In this document: in pieces, positions 16,380-25,416 of the stretch
How the letters are laid out: every line of letters begins with the position of its first letter
Position numbering within the stretch: position 1 is the stretch's first letter
Source: Archangium sp.
GTDB taxonomy: Bacteria > Myxococcota > Myxococcia > Myxococcales > Myxococcaceae
Reading direction: 5' to 3'
Length of the DNA stretch: 64,000 nucleotides
NCBI GenBank assembly: GCA_022843845.1
Contig: JALHMW010000013.1
Coordinates: 62,001 to 126,000 of the forward strand
Program-made: the position numbers and the translations under genes
Notes under the pieces: model-generated
The model's input: the letters and a program-made list of their open reading frames with translations, nothing else
Database searches by the model: none
Told to the model about the DNA's origin: nothing

Positions 16380-18581
16380 GTGCGACTCGACGTCCTGGTG
16401 GCAGTGCTCGCGGCGATGAGCTGCGGGGTCGTCGTCGAACCAGCTCCAACCGTTGCCCAACGGAACGACCCACTCGTGGGAGGGACGGTCGACGACGGTG
16501 GCTATCCAGACGTCGTCTTCATTGCCCTGACGTTCTCTGCCGATGACGGCGGAGCCCCGACGATTCGGCGGTGCTCCGGCACGCTCATCACACCGACCGT
16601 GGTGCTCACCGCCGCGCACTGTACGAGCCAACTTCCTGCAGGGCCGAACACGACGCTCACCGCAATCGCGGGCCAGAACGCGTCTCCTGCACCAGCGCCC
16701 GGCGCACCGGGCTGGACCCCGGCGACGAGTTGGCGCCAGCACCCGATGTGGACGACCTCGACCGTCAACGCGTACGACATCGGCATCGTGAAGCTGTCGG
16801 CACCGATCGCTGGTGCTCCGACGCGGCCCTATTCGAGGAGAACGCTCACCAACGCCGATCTGAACCGGCCGATGACCGTCGTGGGGTTCGGCATCACCTC
16901 GAGCTCCGGCACCGACCCCGGCACGCGCCGGCACGTCCAGCTTCCCCTCCGAGGCCTGCAGCCCGCGCTCATCGAGCTCGGCAACTTCACGTCTGCGGGC
17001 ATCTGCAACGGCGACTCTGGAGGCCCCTCGATCCTCACAGAAGCAGACGGGATCGGCCGCGTCATCGGCGTGCACTCCCGAACGGTCCCTGGCGCCAACT
17101 GCATGGACGGCGTCGACACGCGCGTCGACGTCTATGGGGGCTTCATTCGCCAGTTCCTGATGGATACGGGTGGCCCCTCGTGTGTCGAAGACGGGCTCTG
17201 CGCCAGCGGCTGTCCCTCGCCTGACCCCGACTGCGTCTGCGTCGCCGATGGCATGTGCAACGGTCAGTGCGCCAACCTGCTGAGCGATCCCGATTGCCCC
17301 CGCGACTGCGTTGGCGATGGCGTGTGCTCGATGCAGAGCTGCCCACGCCTGGATCCGGACTGTCGCGCCGAGCTCAGCGTTTGTACTGCCGACACGCAGT
17401 GCCAGTACCGGACCTGCGCACCCGATCCGCAACGCAACGAGCGGTACTGCACCAGGCCCTGCGCCGCGACCTGTCCCATGGGCACTTCCTGCTCGGCGAC
17501 GGTATGCCTGAAACCGCAGCTCCCGACCGCGACGGAAGGGCAGCCGTGCACGATCGCCGGCACGTTCTGTCTCGCGATGACGACGTGCTCAGGGCCGATC
17601 AGCGGCGCGCTCACCTGCCGGCGCACCTGTATGACCGACGCGAACTGCGCCAGCATCGACGAGTGTGTCGCGGGGCAGAACAGCGTGCGCGTCTGCGAGC
17701 GAAAGCCTCCTGAGGCGACGGCGGGTCAATCGTGCATGATCGGAGTGACGCGATGCCTCGGAAACACCACGTGTAGCGGGCCGATGGGCGGCATGACGAC
17801 CTGTCGGGCCACCTGCATGACTGACGCCGAATGCGGGAGTAGCGACGAGTGCGTCGACGGGTTGAACGCGGTCCGCATCTGCGTGCTCCGGCCTCCTCCC
17901 ATCATGCGAGGAGAGGCGTGCACCCCGGGCAGCGTCTCCCGCTGCGTCACCGGCACCACGTGCACCGGACTCCCCGGTGGGCCAACGACCTGCCGGGCGA
18001 CGTGCCTGACTGACGCGCAGTGCTCGACGGCTGACGAGTGCGTCGACGGCTCCAACGCGGTGCGCATCTGCGTGCCACGCGCTCCACCAGTCATGCTCGG
18101 CGCGGCCTGCACCGCGGGCGTCTCACGGTGCATCACGCCCACTGCGTGCACTGGCGTTCCCGGTGGTCCAACCACGTGCAGAGCGACGTGCACGACCAAC
18201 GCGCAGTGCGACGCGACCGACGAATGCGTCGTCGGCCAGGGAGGTCTGCGCGTCTGCGTGTTGCGTCCGCCCGAGGCGATGAAGGGCGGCGCGTGCACGG
18301 TCGGCGTCACCCGCTGCCTCGGAGGCACCACGTGTACCGGCGTGCCCGGCGACCCCACCACATGCATCGAGAGCTGCGGGCTGGAGTCCGACTGCGCGGC
18401 GACCGAGTACTGCGGCAGAGGTCAGAACGACGCAGGCGTGTGCCGGCCCCAGCCGATCTTCGTCGAGCCGATTCAGATCGCCGAGTCGGTGGCGCCGAAG
18501 ACCGGGTGCGCGTCGGTGCCCGGTGGCTGGGCCGGCCTTGTCGCGCTGCTGCTCGCGATGCGACGCTCGAGGTCGCGATGA
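16380..18581 (+). CDS. Trypsin-like serine protease with cysteine-rich repeats and MYXO-CTERM-like tail
   Basis: A 733-residue secreted protease. The GTG at 16380 is chosen because it starts a lipoprotein-like signal (VLVAVLAAMSC); the upstream open frame has no signal and lies antisense to the neighbouring lipoprotein. The S1 triad is visible: His80 in LTAAHC, Asp133 in YDIGIVKL, Ser213 in ICNGDSGGPS. After about residue 260 come cysteine-rich DGxC segments and then six repeats of about 55-60 residues with a TxCxG...TTCRxxCMTDAxC pattern. The C-terminus ends in CASVPGGWAGLVALLLAM and a run of Arg/Ser, resembling the MYXO-CTERM sorting tag (Cys, hydrophobic helix, basic end). The combination suggests a cell-surface protease. 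Confidence 0.87.
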   Translation: MRLDVLVAVLAAMSCGVVVEPAPTVAQRNDPLVGGTVDDGGYPDVVFIALTFSADDGGAPTIRRCSGTLITPTVVLTAAHCTSQLPAGPNTTLTAIAGQNASPAPAPGAPGWTPATSWRQHPMWTTSTVNAYDIGIVKLSAPIAGAPTRPYSRRTLTNADLNRPMTVVGFGITSSSGTDPGTRRHVQLPLRGLQPALIELGNFTSAGICNGDSGGPSILTEADGIGRVIGVHSRTVPGANCMDGVDTRVDVYGGFIRQFLMDTGGPSCVEDGLCASGCPSPDPDCVCVADGMCNGQCANLLSDPDCPRDCVGDGVCSMQSCPRLDPDCRAELSVCTADTQCQYRTCAPDPQRNERYCTRPCAATCPMGTSCSATVCLKPQLPTATEGQPCTIAGTFCLAMTTCSGPISGALTCRRTCMTDANCASIDECVAGQNSVRVCERKPPEATAGQSCMIGVTRCLGNTTCSGPMGGMTTCRATCMTDAECGSSDECVDGLNAVRICVLRPPPIMRGEACTPGSVSRCVTGTTCTGLPGGPTTCRATCLTDAQCSTADECVDGSNAVRICVPRAPPVMLGAACTAGVSRCITPTACTGVPGGPTTCRATCTTNAQCDATDECVVGQGGLRVCVLRPPEAMKGGACTVGVTRCLGGTTCTGVPGDPTTCIESCGLESDCAATEYCGRGQNDAGVCRPQPIFVEPIQIAESVAPKTGCASVPGGWAGLVALLLAMRRSRSR

Positions 18582-19024
18582 CCCAACGAGCCCGGCATGT
18601 CGGACCCGCGCGGTATGTGCGGCCGATGACCAACAAACCAGAGTCGGACATTCCGACGATGCAGTTGCGGGTGCTCGAGAAGATTCAGGCCGAGCTGTCG
18701 CGGCTGAATGACAAGAGCGACGAGACGAACGAGCGCCTCGACGAGACGAACAAGCGCCTCGACGCGACGAACCAGCACCTCGACGAAACGAACGGGCGGC
18801 TCGAGTCCGGCCTCGGAGGGCTGCGTCGCGAAATGCACGAAGGCTTCACCCGGCTCCGCACCGAGGTCGTCCAGCTCCGCGGTGATGTCGAAACCGGACT
18901 CGAGTCGGTGAGCGGCGAGATGAACGTGGGCTTCACCGCGCTCCGCCAACAGAACGATCGCCGCTTCCTCGACCATGAACGGCGGCTCCGCGCGATCGAA
19001 CGCCGCCTCTCACGTCGCGCCTGA
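18578..19024 (+). CDS. Small coiled-coil protein with DETNxRL heptads
   Basis: Up to 148 residues, starting in the stop of the protease (ATGA); an internal ATG at 18626 (MTNKPESD) is also plausible. The protein is a continuous helix-forming sequence with four tandem heptads of the type DETN-x-RL and later R-rich helices ending in ERRLSRRA. No enzyme motif or membrane segment is visible. Such sequences usually form parallel coiled-coil oligomers. The role is unknown. Confidence 0.7.
   Translation: MTQRARHVGPARYVRPMTNKPESDIPTMQLRVLEKIQAELSRLNDKSDETNERLDETNKRLDATNQHLDETNGRLESGLGGLRREMHEGFTRLRTEVVQLRGDVETGLESVSGEMNVGFTALRQQNDRRFLDHERRLRAIERRLSRRA
18719..18802 (+). repeat. Four tandem 21-bp repeats encoding heptads
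   Basis: Units at 18719-18739, 18740-18760, 18761-18781 and 18782-18802 each read as GACGAGACGAAC-like sequence plus nine bases and encode DETN-x-(R/H)L. The units drift mainly at third and x positions. The repeat explains the coiled coil and could change in copy number. Confidence 0.85.
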
Positions 19025-19164
19025 TCGGACCACCTGCGCGCTCCACTCCGGGGCATCGCACATCGACGCCATCGAGAATCCACACGCTTCGGCGCTGGCA
19101 TCGAAGCTGCTCTGACTCCCTGAACCTGCGGCATTCCCGTCGCGCGGTACCTGGGAGCTCACCG

Positions 19165-19992
19165 ATGGAAGTCCGATTCTGGGGTGTTCGTGGCAGCGTG
19201 GCGTCTTCTGGTTCGAACGTCGCGCGCATCGGTGGCAACACGTCGTGCCTCGAGGTCGTCAGCAACGGGCATCGGCTCATCCTCGACGCAGGCACGGGGA
19301 TTCGAGGGCTGGGTGAGACGCTCGTCGCGCAGCAGCCGGTGAAGGCGACGATGCTCTTCTCGCACCTGCACTGGGATCATGTGCAGGGCTTCCCCTTCTT
19401 CACGCCCGCGTACCTGCCGAACTCCGAGCTGGTGATGTACGGGCCCGGCGCCGACGGCGAGCAGCAGCTGCGCTCGGTGCTCTCGAAGCAGATGGAGCCA
19501 CCAAACTTCCCCGTCCCGCTCTCGGCGATGCGCGCGAAGATGGACTTCCGCTCGGCGAAACATGGCCAGGTGATCGAGACCGGCCCGTTCCAGGTGACGC
19601 CGTTCGAGCTGCCCCACCCGCAGGGCTGCATCGGGTACCACATCGAGGCCGAGGGCAAACGTTTCGCCTATTGCACCGACGTCGAGCTGACCCTCGAAAG
19701 CCTGAAGCGGGAGCTCGGCGACGTGCTCGAGGGCGTCGACGCGCTGGTGCTCGACGCGCAGTACACGCCTGACGAATACGACGGGAAGGTGGGCCCGCCG
19801 AAGAAGGGCTGGGGCCACTCGACGATGATCGAGGCCGCGCGCATCGCGAAGGCGACCGACGCGCACCGGCTGTTCCTCTTCCACCACGATCCCGCGCACA
19901 CCGACGATCAGGTCGAGGCGATGGCCGAAGAAGCGCGGCACATCTTCGAGCTCGCCGAGCCGGCCCGTGAAGGTAAGCGCATCACCCTCTGA
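19165..19992 (+). CDS. Metallo-beta-lactamase-fold hydrolase, PhnP-like
   Basis: 275 residues that begin with VRFWGVRGSVASSG and GGNTSCLEV, the hallmark of the MBL-fold group that includes PhnP and the phosphodiesterase-like ComA-type hydrolases. The metal motif HLHWDH (residues about 69-74) is intact, and further ligands appear as LPHPQG, CTDVE, LVLDAQYTP and FHHDPAH. The substrate is probably a cyclic phosphodiester or similar, from family knowledge. It has its own 140-base upstream gap and a GGGAG site 8 bases before the ATG. The sigma54 activator follows after 21 bases, so they may be co-transcribed. Confidence 0.85.
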   Translation: MEVRFWGVRGSVASSGSNVARIGGNTSCLEVVSNGHRLILDAGTGIRGLGETLVAQQPVKATMLFSHLHWDHVQGFPFFTPAYLPNSELVMYGPGADGEQQLRSVLSKQMEPPNFPVPLSAMRAKMDFRSAKHGQVIETGPFQVTPFELPHPQGCIGYHIEAEGKRFAYCTDVELTLESLKRELGDVLEGVDALVLDAQYTPDEYDGKVGPPKKGWGHSTMIEAARIAKATDAHRLFLFHHDPAHTDDQVEAMAEEARHIFELAEPAREGKRITL

Positions 19993-20013
19993 CGTCGTCC
20001 CGGGAGCCAACGC

Positions 20014-21582
20014 ATGAGTGCACTTGCCACTTGCTCCACTGAAGGGGCCGCGATGGACTCGCTCCTCGCGTCCTTGACCATGTCGAAGAAGACCGACGAT
20101 CCAGCCTCGGTGTTGCTCTCGGTCGGAGGCCTCGTCGGCCAGGAGGTCAACCTCGACGCGTTTCTCCACCAGGTCGTCGACCGCGTCGCCGCGTCGATGC
20201 AAGCCGATCGCGGCACGCTGTATCTCGTCGACTACCCCCGCGCCGAGCTCTTCAGCCGCGCCGCGCACCTGCCCGAGATCAAACAGATTCGACTGAAGCT
20301 CGGGCAAGGCGTCGCCGGGGCCGTCGCGCAGTCCGGCGCGCCGGTGAACATTCCGTCGACGAAGGACGAGGCGCGGTTCAACCCCGACATCGACAAGATG
20401 ACAGGCTACCGGACGACGTCGCTCCTCGCGGTGGCCTTGCGCGACACGGCGGGAGACGTCTTCGGCGTGCTCCAGGTGCTCAACCGGCTCGGTGGCGGCC
20501 GCTTCGACGGCGACGACGAGAAGAAGCTCACCGAGATCGCCGCGCAGGTGAGCCAGGCGCTGCAGGCCACCTCGCTCTACACCGAGCTCAAGCGCGCCCG
20601 CGCCCGGCCCGAGCAGCCCGTCGGCTACTTCTTCAACAAGGTGATCGGCGAGTCCGCGCCGATGAAGGCCATCTACAAGGTGGTGCAGAAGGCCGCGCAG
20701 ACCGATGCGACGGTGCTGCTCCGCGGCGAGTCCGGCACGGGCAAGGAGCTCTTCGCGCGCGCCGTCCACGTGAACTCCCGCCGGCGCGACAAGCCGTTCG
20801 TGAAGGTCGACTGCGCCGCCCTGCCCGGCTCGCTGATCGAGAACGAGCTCTTCGGTCACGAGCGTGGCGCGTTCACCGGGGCCGAGCAGCGCCAGATGGG
20901 GAAGTTCGAGGTCGCCGAGGGTGGCACCGTCTTCATCGATGAGCTCGGAGAGCTGCCGCTGCCCGTCCAGGGCAAGCTGTTGCGCGTCTTGCAGGACCGG
21001 GAGTTCGAGCGCGTCGGCGGCACCCAGACGGTCCGTGTCGACGTGCGCATCGTCGCGGCGACCCATCGCGATCTCGCCCAGATGGTGCGCGAGGGGAAGT
21101 TCCGCGAAGACCTCTATTACCGCATCAAGGTCGTCGAGCTGATGCTCCCGCCGCTGCGTGACCGCGGCCCTGAAGATCTCGAGCGCATCGCCCGGCACTT
21201 CATCGCGACGTCGACCCGCAAGCACCACGTCGCCCAGGAGCCGCGGCTCTCGACGCCCGCGCTCGATCGCCTCAAGAGCTACCAGTGGCCCGGCAACGTG
21301 CGCGAACTCGAGAACTGCATCGAGAGCGCGGTGGTGCTGTGCGACGGCGACATTCTGCCGGAGCACCTGCCGCTGCCTGAGACGAGCCGCCTCCCCGCCC
21401 CCCCGGTGACGCTCGCTGCCAACGACCACGAGACGGTGGTGCCGCTGGCCGAGGTCGAGCGTCGACACATTCTCTCGGTGCTGGAGCGGGCCGACGGCAA
21501 CCGTACGCTGGCCGCGAAATGGCTGGGCATCGGCCGCAACACCCTGGGCCGCAAGCTCAAGGAGTATGGGCTGGCCGAATAG
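20014..21582 (+). CDS. GAF-domain sigma54-dependent transcriptional activator
   Basis: 522 residues with three parts: a GAF sensory domain (about 30-190, DRGTLYLVD ... GVLQVLNRL), a sigma54 AAA+ domain (about 208-445) with Walker A GESGTGKE, the sigma54-contact loop GAFTGA, Walker [11 protein letters not shown] and the arginine-finger region [11 protein letters not shown], and a Fis-type helix-turn-helix at the end ([21 protein letters not shown]). It lacks a receiver domain, so it should respond to a small ligand or protein bound by the GAF domain rather than to phosphorylation. The ATG at 20014 is used; an internal ATG at 20053 is possible. Target promoters are not evident here. Confidence 0.9.
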   Translation: MSALATCSTEGAAMDSLLASLTMSKKTDDPASVLLSVGGLVGQEVNLDAFLHQVVDRVAASMQADRGTLYLVDYPRAELFSRAAHLPEIKQIRLKLGQGVAGAVAQSGAPVNIPSTKDEARFNPDIDKMTGYRTTSLLAVALRDTAGDVFGVLQVLNRLGGGRFDGDDEKKLTEIAAQVSQALQATSLYTELKRARARPEQPVGYFFNKVIGESAPMKAIYKVVQKAAQTDATVLLRGESGTGKELFARAVHVNSRRRDKPFVKVDCAALPGSLIENELFGHERGAFTGAEQRQMGKFEVAEGGTVFIDELGELPLPVQGKLLRVLQDREFERVGGTQTVRVDVRIVAATHRDLAQMVREGKFREDLYYRIKVVELMLPPLRDRGPEDLERIARHFIATSTRKHHVAQEPRLSTPALDRLKSYQWPGNVRELENCIESAVVLCDGDILPEHLPLPETSRLPAPPVTLAANDHETVVPLAEVERRHILSVLERADGNRTLAAKWLGIGRNTLGRKLKEYGLAE

Positions 21583-21619
21583 CTGGAATCTCTCCAGGCG
21601 CCTCTGGCATCACAGCGCC

Positions 21620-22186
21620 ATGGATTCCCTCGTCGTCCCGCCGCGCCCACGTGCACCGCTGCTCCTGAGGCCGATGTTGTGGCTGGCGAAGCGCCTCACG
21701 GGGAAAGATCCCCTTCCCGGCCGCCTCCTGGCGTGGTTCCCCAAAGGTGCGGTCGGCGTCGGCGTGTTCGAGGCGTTGGCGGCCGGCGCTCCCGGCGATC
21801 TCGATGCCCGGAGTCTCGCCACGGCGCGCATCGTCTCGAGCGCAGTCGCCGGCTGCCCCTTCTGTCTCGACATGAACGCGGCCACCTGGAAACGCGCGGG
21901 GCTCTCCCCAGACGAGCTCACCATGCTCGTGCACCTGCGCCGCGCCGATTGGGCCAGCCTGGGAGCTCGGGAACACCTGGCCGCCCGCTACGCCGAAGCG
22001 CTGAGCCTCACGCCCGTCGTCCTGAGCCCCGAGCTGGCCCACGCGCTCACCACCGTCTTCTCGCCCAGAGAGCTCGTCGTGCTCGCCACCACCATCGCCC
22101 AGGTGAACTTCTGGAGCCGGTTCAACCAGGGGCTGGGCGTGCCTTCGGCGGGGTTCTTCGACGAGTCGGTGTGTGCCCTGCCGTGA
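21620..22186 (+). CDS. Carboxymuconolactone decarboxylase / AhpD-like protein
   Basis: About 188 residues of the all-helical CMD/AhpD family. The redox-type motif CPFCLDMNAATWKRAG carries the CxxC and following Asp/Asn characteristic of AhpD-like peroxidase partners. Later helices (ELVVLATTIAQVNFWSRFNQGLGVP) match the second half of family members. The ATG at 21620 is chosen to avoid overlap with the activator gene; an ATG at 21566 would add 18 residues of no clear function. A role in peroxide defence is inferred from the family only. Confidence 0.75.
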   Translation: MDSLVVPPRPRAPLLLRPMLWLAKRLTGKDPLPGRLLAWFPKGAVGVGVFEALAAGAPGDLDARSLATARIVSSAVAGCPFCLDMNAATWKRAGLSPDELTMLVHLRRADWASLGAREHLAARYAEALSLTPVVLSPELAHALTTVFSPRELVVLATTIAQVNFWSRFNQGLGVPSAGFFDESVCALP

Positions 22187-22236
22187 GCTGCGCTGACCGC
22201 TGGAGTTCGAGGGACCTGCGTGGTGCAATTCACACC

Positions 22237-22605
22237 ATGCGAGCTCTCCTTCTGCCGGTCGTTCTCTTCGCCAGCGCTGCTTTCGCGCAGATCACCATCG
22301 TCAACGACGCCCCGTCGGCCGCCGAGATCGGCCGCTATCAGGTGCTCAAGGCCAACGAGCTGACCCTCAAGCTCGACACCCAGACGGGCGTGACCTGGAG
22401 CCTCTGCCAGCACCCGAAGAAGACCGGCAAGTCCACCTGGTGCAAGTTCAACGCGAACCCGCTCCCGGCTGGCCCCTCAGGCCGGTACCGCGTGGCCGAG
22501 GCCTTTGCGATCACCCTCCTCGACACCGTGAGCGGCCGCACCTGGCAGCGCTGCGACGACCCGACGCCCGAGAAGAAGCTGTCGTGGTGTCAGGTGGAAG
22601 ACTGA
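22237..22605 (+). CDS. Small secreted protein with duplicated DTxTGxTW motif
   Basis: 122 residues with a clear Sec signal peptide (MRALLLPVVLFASAAFAQ). The mature part contains two similar halves of about 40 residues: YQVLKANELTLKLDTQTG followed by TWSLCQHP...STWCKF, and YRVAEAFAITLLDTVSG followed by TWQRCDDP...LSWCQV. Each half has two Cys, so one disulfide per half is likely. The LDTxTG-x-xW pattern is common in small periplasmic proteins of unknown role. Its 3' end overlaps the convergent thioredoxin-like gene by 16 bases. Confidence 0.72.
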   Translation: MRALLLPVVLFASAAFAQITIVNDAPSAAEIGRYQVLKANELTLKLDTQTGVTWSLCQHPKKTGKSTWCKFNANPLPAGPSGRYRVAEAFAITLLDTVSGRTWQRCDDPTPEKKLSWCQVED

Positions 22606-22982
22606 AGCAGCCCGCGGAGCTGCTCCGCTGAGCGCGCGCCCACCTGCAGGTCCTTCAGCACGCCGCCCTCGACGACCGCGAGTGACGGGGTGCCCATCAC
22701 GTGGAAGGCCTGGGCGAGCGGCAGCGCCTCGAGCACGTTGATGCGCACGATGTCACCGGAGCCCACCGCATCGATGGCCTTCGACATGGGCCGGCACATG
22801 GCGCACGTGGGGCTCCAGAAGTAGACGAGCAGCCGGCTGGCGCGCTTCTGCTCGGCGCTCAAGAAGGGCTCGAGCTCGGGCACGCGCGTCCCGATGGCTC
22901 GGCGTGCCGCGAGGCGTGGCACCAGCTGCAGCAGCAGAAGCCCGACGACCGCGATGACGGCGACCCACATTCCCACGCTCAT
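22590..22982 (-). CDS. Membrane-anchored thioredoxin-like protein
   Basis: 130 residues: an N-terminal transmembrane helix (VAVIAVVGLLLLQLVP) and a thioredoxin-fold domain with the active site SPTCAMCRP in place of WCGPC, followed by the conserved cis-Pro region VMGTPSLAVVEGG. It likely faces the periplasm and exchanges disulfides; the CAMC dipeptide differs from reducing thioredoxins, so redox role is uncertain. It is monocistronic as far as visible, convergent with the small secreted protein gene. Confidence 0.83.
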   Translation of the reverse strand: MSVGMWVAVIAVVGLLLLQLVPRLAARRAIGTRVPELEPFLSAEQKRASRLLVYFWSPTCAMCRPMSKAIDAVGSGDIVRINVLEALPLAQAFHVMGTPSLAVVEGGVLKDLQVGARSAEQLRGLLQSST

Positions 22983-23014
22983 GCCGCGAAGATGCGGGCG
23001 CGCGGGAAGAGGGT

Positions 23015-23938
23015 TCAGACGAGGCGAATGTAGTCGCGCTGCATCAGGTTCAAGACGGCCGAGCAGACGGTCAGATCATCCACCGGCGAGTGATCGAGCG
23101 CGCCCTGCATGGTTCCCCAGTTGATGATCAGCTGGAGCACGTCGAGCTCGTCTGGCGTGAGCTCTCGAAGCGCAGGCGTCATGGGCACGGCCAGGGTCAG
23201 CGTCGCGTCGGCCGCCGGCAGATCGCCCTGAATACGGCGCATCTCGTCGAGCTGGCGCAGCGCATCCATCAGCAGGCCTTCGGTCGACGAGTCGAGCTCG
23301 ACCATGAACTCCTGCGGATCGGGCGGGCGCAGCTCGAAGTCGCCGACCTCCCACGTCACGATCCGGTTGAAGCTCTTCTGCGGCCCCAGCTCGTGGTTGT
23401 CGTCGATGACGGCGTAATAGACCTTGCCCTGCCGCAGGTAGACTTTGCCCTCGCGGTCGCCGTTCACCACGAGCACGCCGTTCTTCTTCGACGTGTAGAA
23501 CAGCTGGAGCAGGTCAGGCAGCGGAACCTCTTCGAGCTTGCCCGTCATCGCCGTCTTGGTCTGCTTGGCCGACTGCTGGGCCGCGACCTGCTCGAGGTTC
23601 TGCTTCACCTGCGCATCGGTCATGTCGAGGCTCTGGCCCGCCTTCACGAGCTTGAGGATCGAGGTGCCGATGAGAATGCGATCGCCTTCCTTGATGCGCG
23701 ACGGCTTGAGGATCTTCTCTCCGTTGACGAAGGTGCCGTTGGTCGAGCCCAGGTCTTCGATGTTCAGCTTGCCAGTGGCCCAGGTGATCTTCGCGTGTTT
23801 GCGCGAGACCATGTCCTCGACGAGCACCATGTCGAGCTCGCTCGAGCGGCCGATGACGCACGGCTTCTCGGACTTCAGCGGAAACTCGCCGCCCTGGTAC
23901 TTCCCAGAAATGAACTTGAGTGCGTACTGATCACCCAC
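23015..23938 (-). CDS. FHA-DUF4388 signalling protein
   Basis: 307 residues. Residues about 5-95 are a forkhead-associated domain with CVIGRSSELDMVLVED, SRKHAKI and LGSTNGTFVNG, the residues that bind phosphothreonine. A linker follows, then a DUF4388 (PATAN) domain at about 130-215 with LPDLLQLFYTSKKNGVLVV and GKVYLRQGKVYYAVI. The last part is helical. In myxobacteria such proteins take part in Ser/Thr-kinase and motility signalling. It lies downstream of a TPR protein gene in the same direction, 45 bases apart. Confidence 0.85.
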   Translation of the reverse strand: MGDQYALKFISGKYQGGEFPLKSEKPCVIGRSSELDMVLVEDMVSRKHAKITWATGKLNIEDLGSTNGTFVNGEKILKPSRIKEGDRILIGTSILKLVKAGQSLDMTDAQVKQNLEQVAAQQSAKQTKTAMTGKLEEVPLPDLLQLFYTSKKNGVLVVNGDREGKVYLRQGKVYYAVIDDNHELGPQKSFNRIVTWEVGDFELRPPDPQEFMVELDSSTEGLLMDALRQLDEMRRIQGDLPAADATLTLAVPMTPALRELTPDELDVLQLIINWGTMQGALDHSPVDDLTVCSAVLNLMQRDYIRLV

Positions 23939-23983
23939 GGTGGGAGCTCCTACGGACGAGAGTCGTTGGGACAGAGCGGAGCA

Positions 23984-24712
23984 TCACCCAACCTGCCCGT
24001 CATTGTCTTTGCCGATGTCACGGACGAGGCCGAGGTACATCTCGGCGCTCTTGTTGCCGGGGCTGCGCGCGAGCACGTCTTCCCAGACCTTCACCGCGTC
24101 GGGCTTTCGGCCGGCCGAGTACAGGGCGATGCCGTAGTGCACGCGGCCCGGCAGGTAGTTCGGGTTGATGGTCAGCAGCTCTTCGAACTCGCGGAGCGCG
24201 CCCTCGAGATCGCCCAGATCGCGCAACGCGTCGGCGAGCTTGAGCTTGATGTCGACGAAGGTCGGCCCGAGCGCGAGCGCGCGGCGGTACTCGAAGATGG
24301 CCTCTTCGAGCATGCCCGCCGACGAGTAGACGTTGGCGACGTCGGCGTACATGTTGGCGATCTTGCCCTGCACGTACGGGTCGATCTTGTTGGGGCTCGA
24401 GCGCTGGCGGCTGATGGCGGCCTGGTAGACCTCCTTCGCCTCCCGGTACTTCCCCATGTCGTTGTAGATGACCGCGAGGTTCAGCGCGGCGTCGGTGTAC
24501 GCAGGGTTGATGCGCAGCGCGGCCTCGAACGCCCGCTGGGCCCGGGCGAACTGACCCTGGTCGTGATAAATCACCCCGAGCATGTTGTAGACGTCGGCGA
24601 ACGACTGGTTCTGCTCGACGACCTGCGTGAGGTGCTGCTCGGCGTCCGCGTACTGCTTCTTCTCGAAGTAGCCACGACCGAGCGTAAGCGTTTGTTTGAG
24701 CGCGTCGTCCAT
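23984..24712 (-). CDS. TPR-repeat protein
   Basis: 242 residues made of about six tetratricopeptide repeats, with the usual W/Y-x-x-LG-x-x-Y and A-x-x-x-F-x-x-AL pattern (for example NMLGVIYHDQGQFARAQRAF and NLAVIYNDMGKYREAKEVY). There is no signal peptide, so it acts in the cytoplasm as a protein-binding scaffold. It sits between a small membrane protein gene and the FHA-DUF4388 gene, all on the minus strand, suggesting it could scaffold FHA-dependent signalling; this is inference. Confidence 0.85.
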   Translation of the reverse strand: MDDALKQTLTLGRGYFEKKQYADAEQHLTQVVEQNQSFADVYNMLGVIYHDQGQFARAQRAFEAALRINPAYTDAALNLAVIYNDMGKYREAKEVYQAAISRQRSSPNKIDPYVQGKIANMYADVANVYSSAGMLEEAIFEYRRALALGPTFVDIKLKLADALRDLGDLEGALREFEELLTINPNYLPGRVHYGIALYSAGRKPDAVKVWEDVLARSPGNKSAEMYLGLVRDIGKDNDGQVG

Positions 24713-24747
24713 CGGCGGGGCCTCTGAGGGAAGCGAGGTTGACTACC

Positions 24748-25416
24748 CTACAAAAGCCCATGCGGAAAGAGGAACTCTCCCCGGCCGTCCTCTGAAAGAG
24801 ACAGGCGCCGGGTGGCCTTCTCGTCGACGGGGCGGTCGGGCAAGCGGCCGGTGAGTCGAAAGTCCTCCGACACCTCGACGCCCTCCTTCTCGGAGCGGAC
24901 GTACCAGGCCTCGACCGTGAAGGAGCGGCCCTCGATTCGGCGGTAGCGCTCGGCTTCGGCGACGTCGAGACCGTCAGCTTGTGGAATGTCACCGGCCTCC
25001 AACGAACGACGCCGGCGGTCGAGCGCGCGCACGATCGCGACGAGGCGCGGTGCAGGGCCATCGACGGGACGCCACTCGTCGTCCTTTCGCACGAAGCGGA
25101 CCCGCTCGAACCCCAGCGAGCTGACACGGGTACCGCCTCGCGTGCCGACGAAGTCGAGGGTGCCGCTCACGGTCGCGGTCTGCCCATCGGGGGCGACGAT
25201 CACCGACAGGCGTTGGTAGCTGACCTTCTCGCCTTTCAGCGTGCCGGCCGCGTCGAAGCTCGAGCCCGGCGTCTCCTGCTTCTTGAGGAAGGTGATGAGC
25301 TCGTTCTCGGGGCCCGAGGCCGCGCCCAGCAACTTCGTGCCGAAGACACCGAGCACCAGGACGATGGCGATGGTCGCGACGATGAAGCCGAGGAGCTTCG
25401 CGCCTTCGTCCTTCAC
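24748..25416 (-). CDS. Membrane-anchored protein of unknown function
   Basis: 222 residues with one N-terminal transmembrane helix (LLGFIVATIAIVLVLGVFG) and a periplasmic beta-rich domain (VSYQRLSVIVAPDGQTATVSG, then VRFVRKDDEWRPVDG). No known family is recognised. The start overlaps the stop of the upstream BamD-like gene by 4 bases, so the two are translationally coupled and may work together at the envelope. Confidence 0.75.
   Translation of the reverse strand: MKDEGAKLLGFIVATIAIVLVLGVFGTKLLGAASGPENELITFLKKQETPGSSFDAAGTLKGEKVSYQRLSVIVAPDGQTATVSGTLDFVGTRGGTRVSSLGFERVRFVRKDDEWRPVDGPAPRLVAIVRALDRRRRSLEAGDIPQADGLDVAEAERYRRIEGRSFTVEAWYVRSEKEGVEVSEDFRLTGRLPDRPVDEKATRRLSLSEDGRGEFLFPHGLL

Noticed and set aside
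19159..21468. Long open frame on the minus strand antisense to the metallo-hydrolase and sigma54 activator
   Set aside because: The plus-strand genes have complete family motifs; the antisense frame has no domain, is Arg/His/Leu rich as expected of a high-GC shadow, and crosses two genes.
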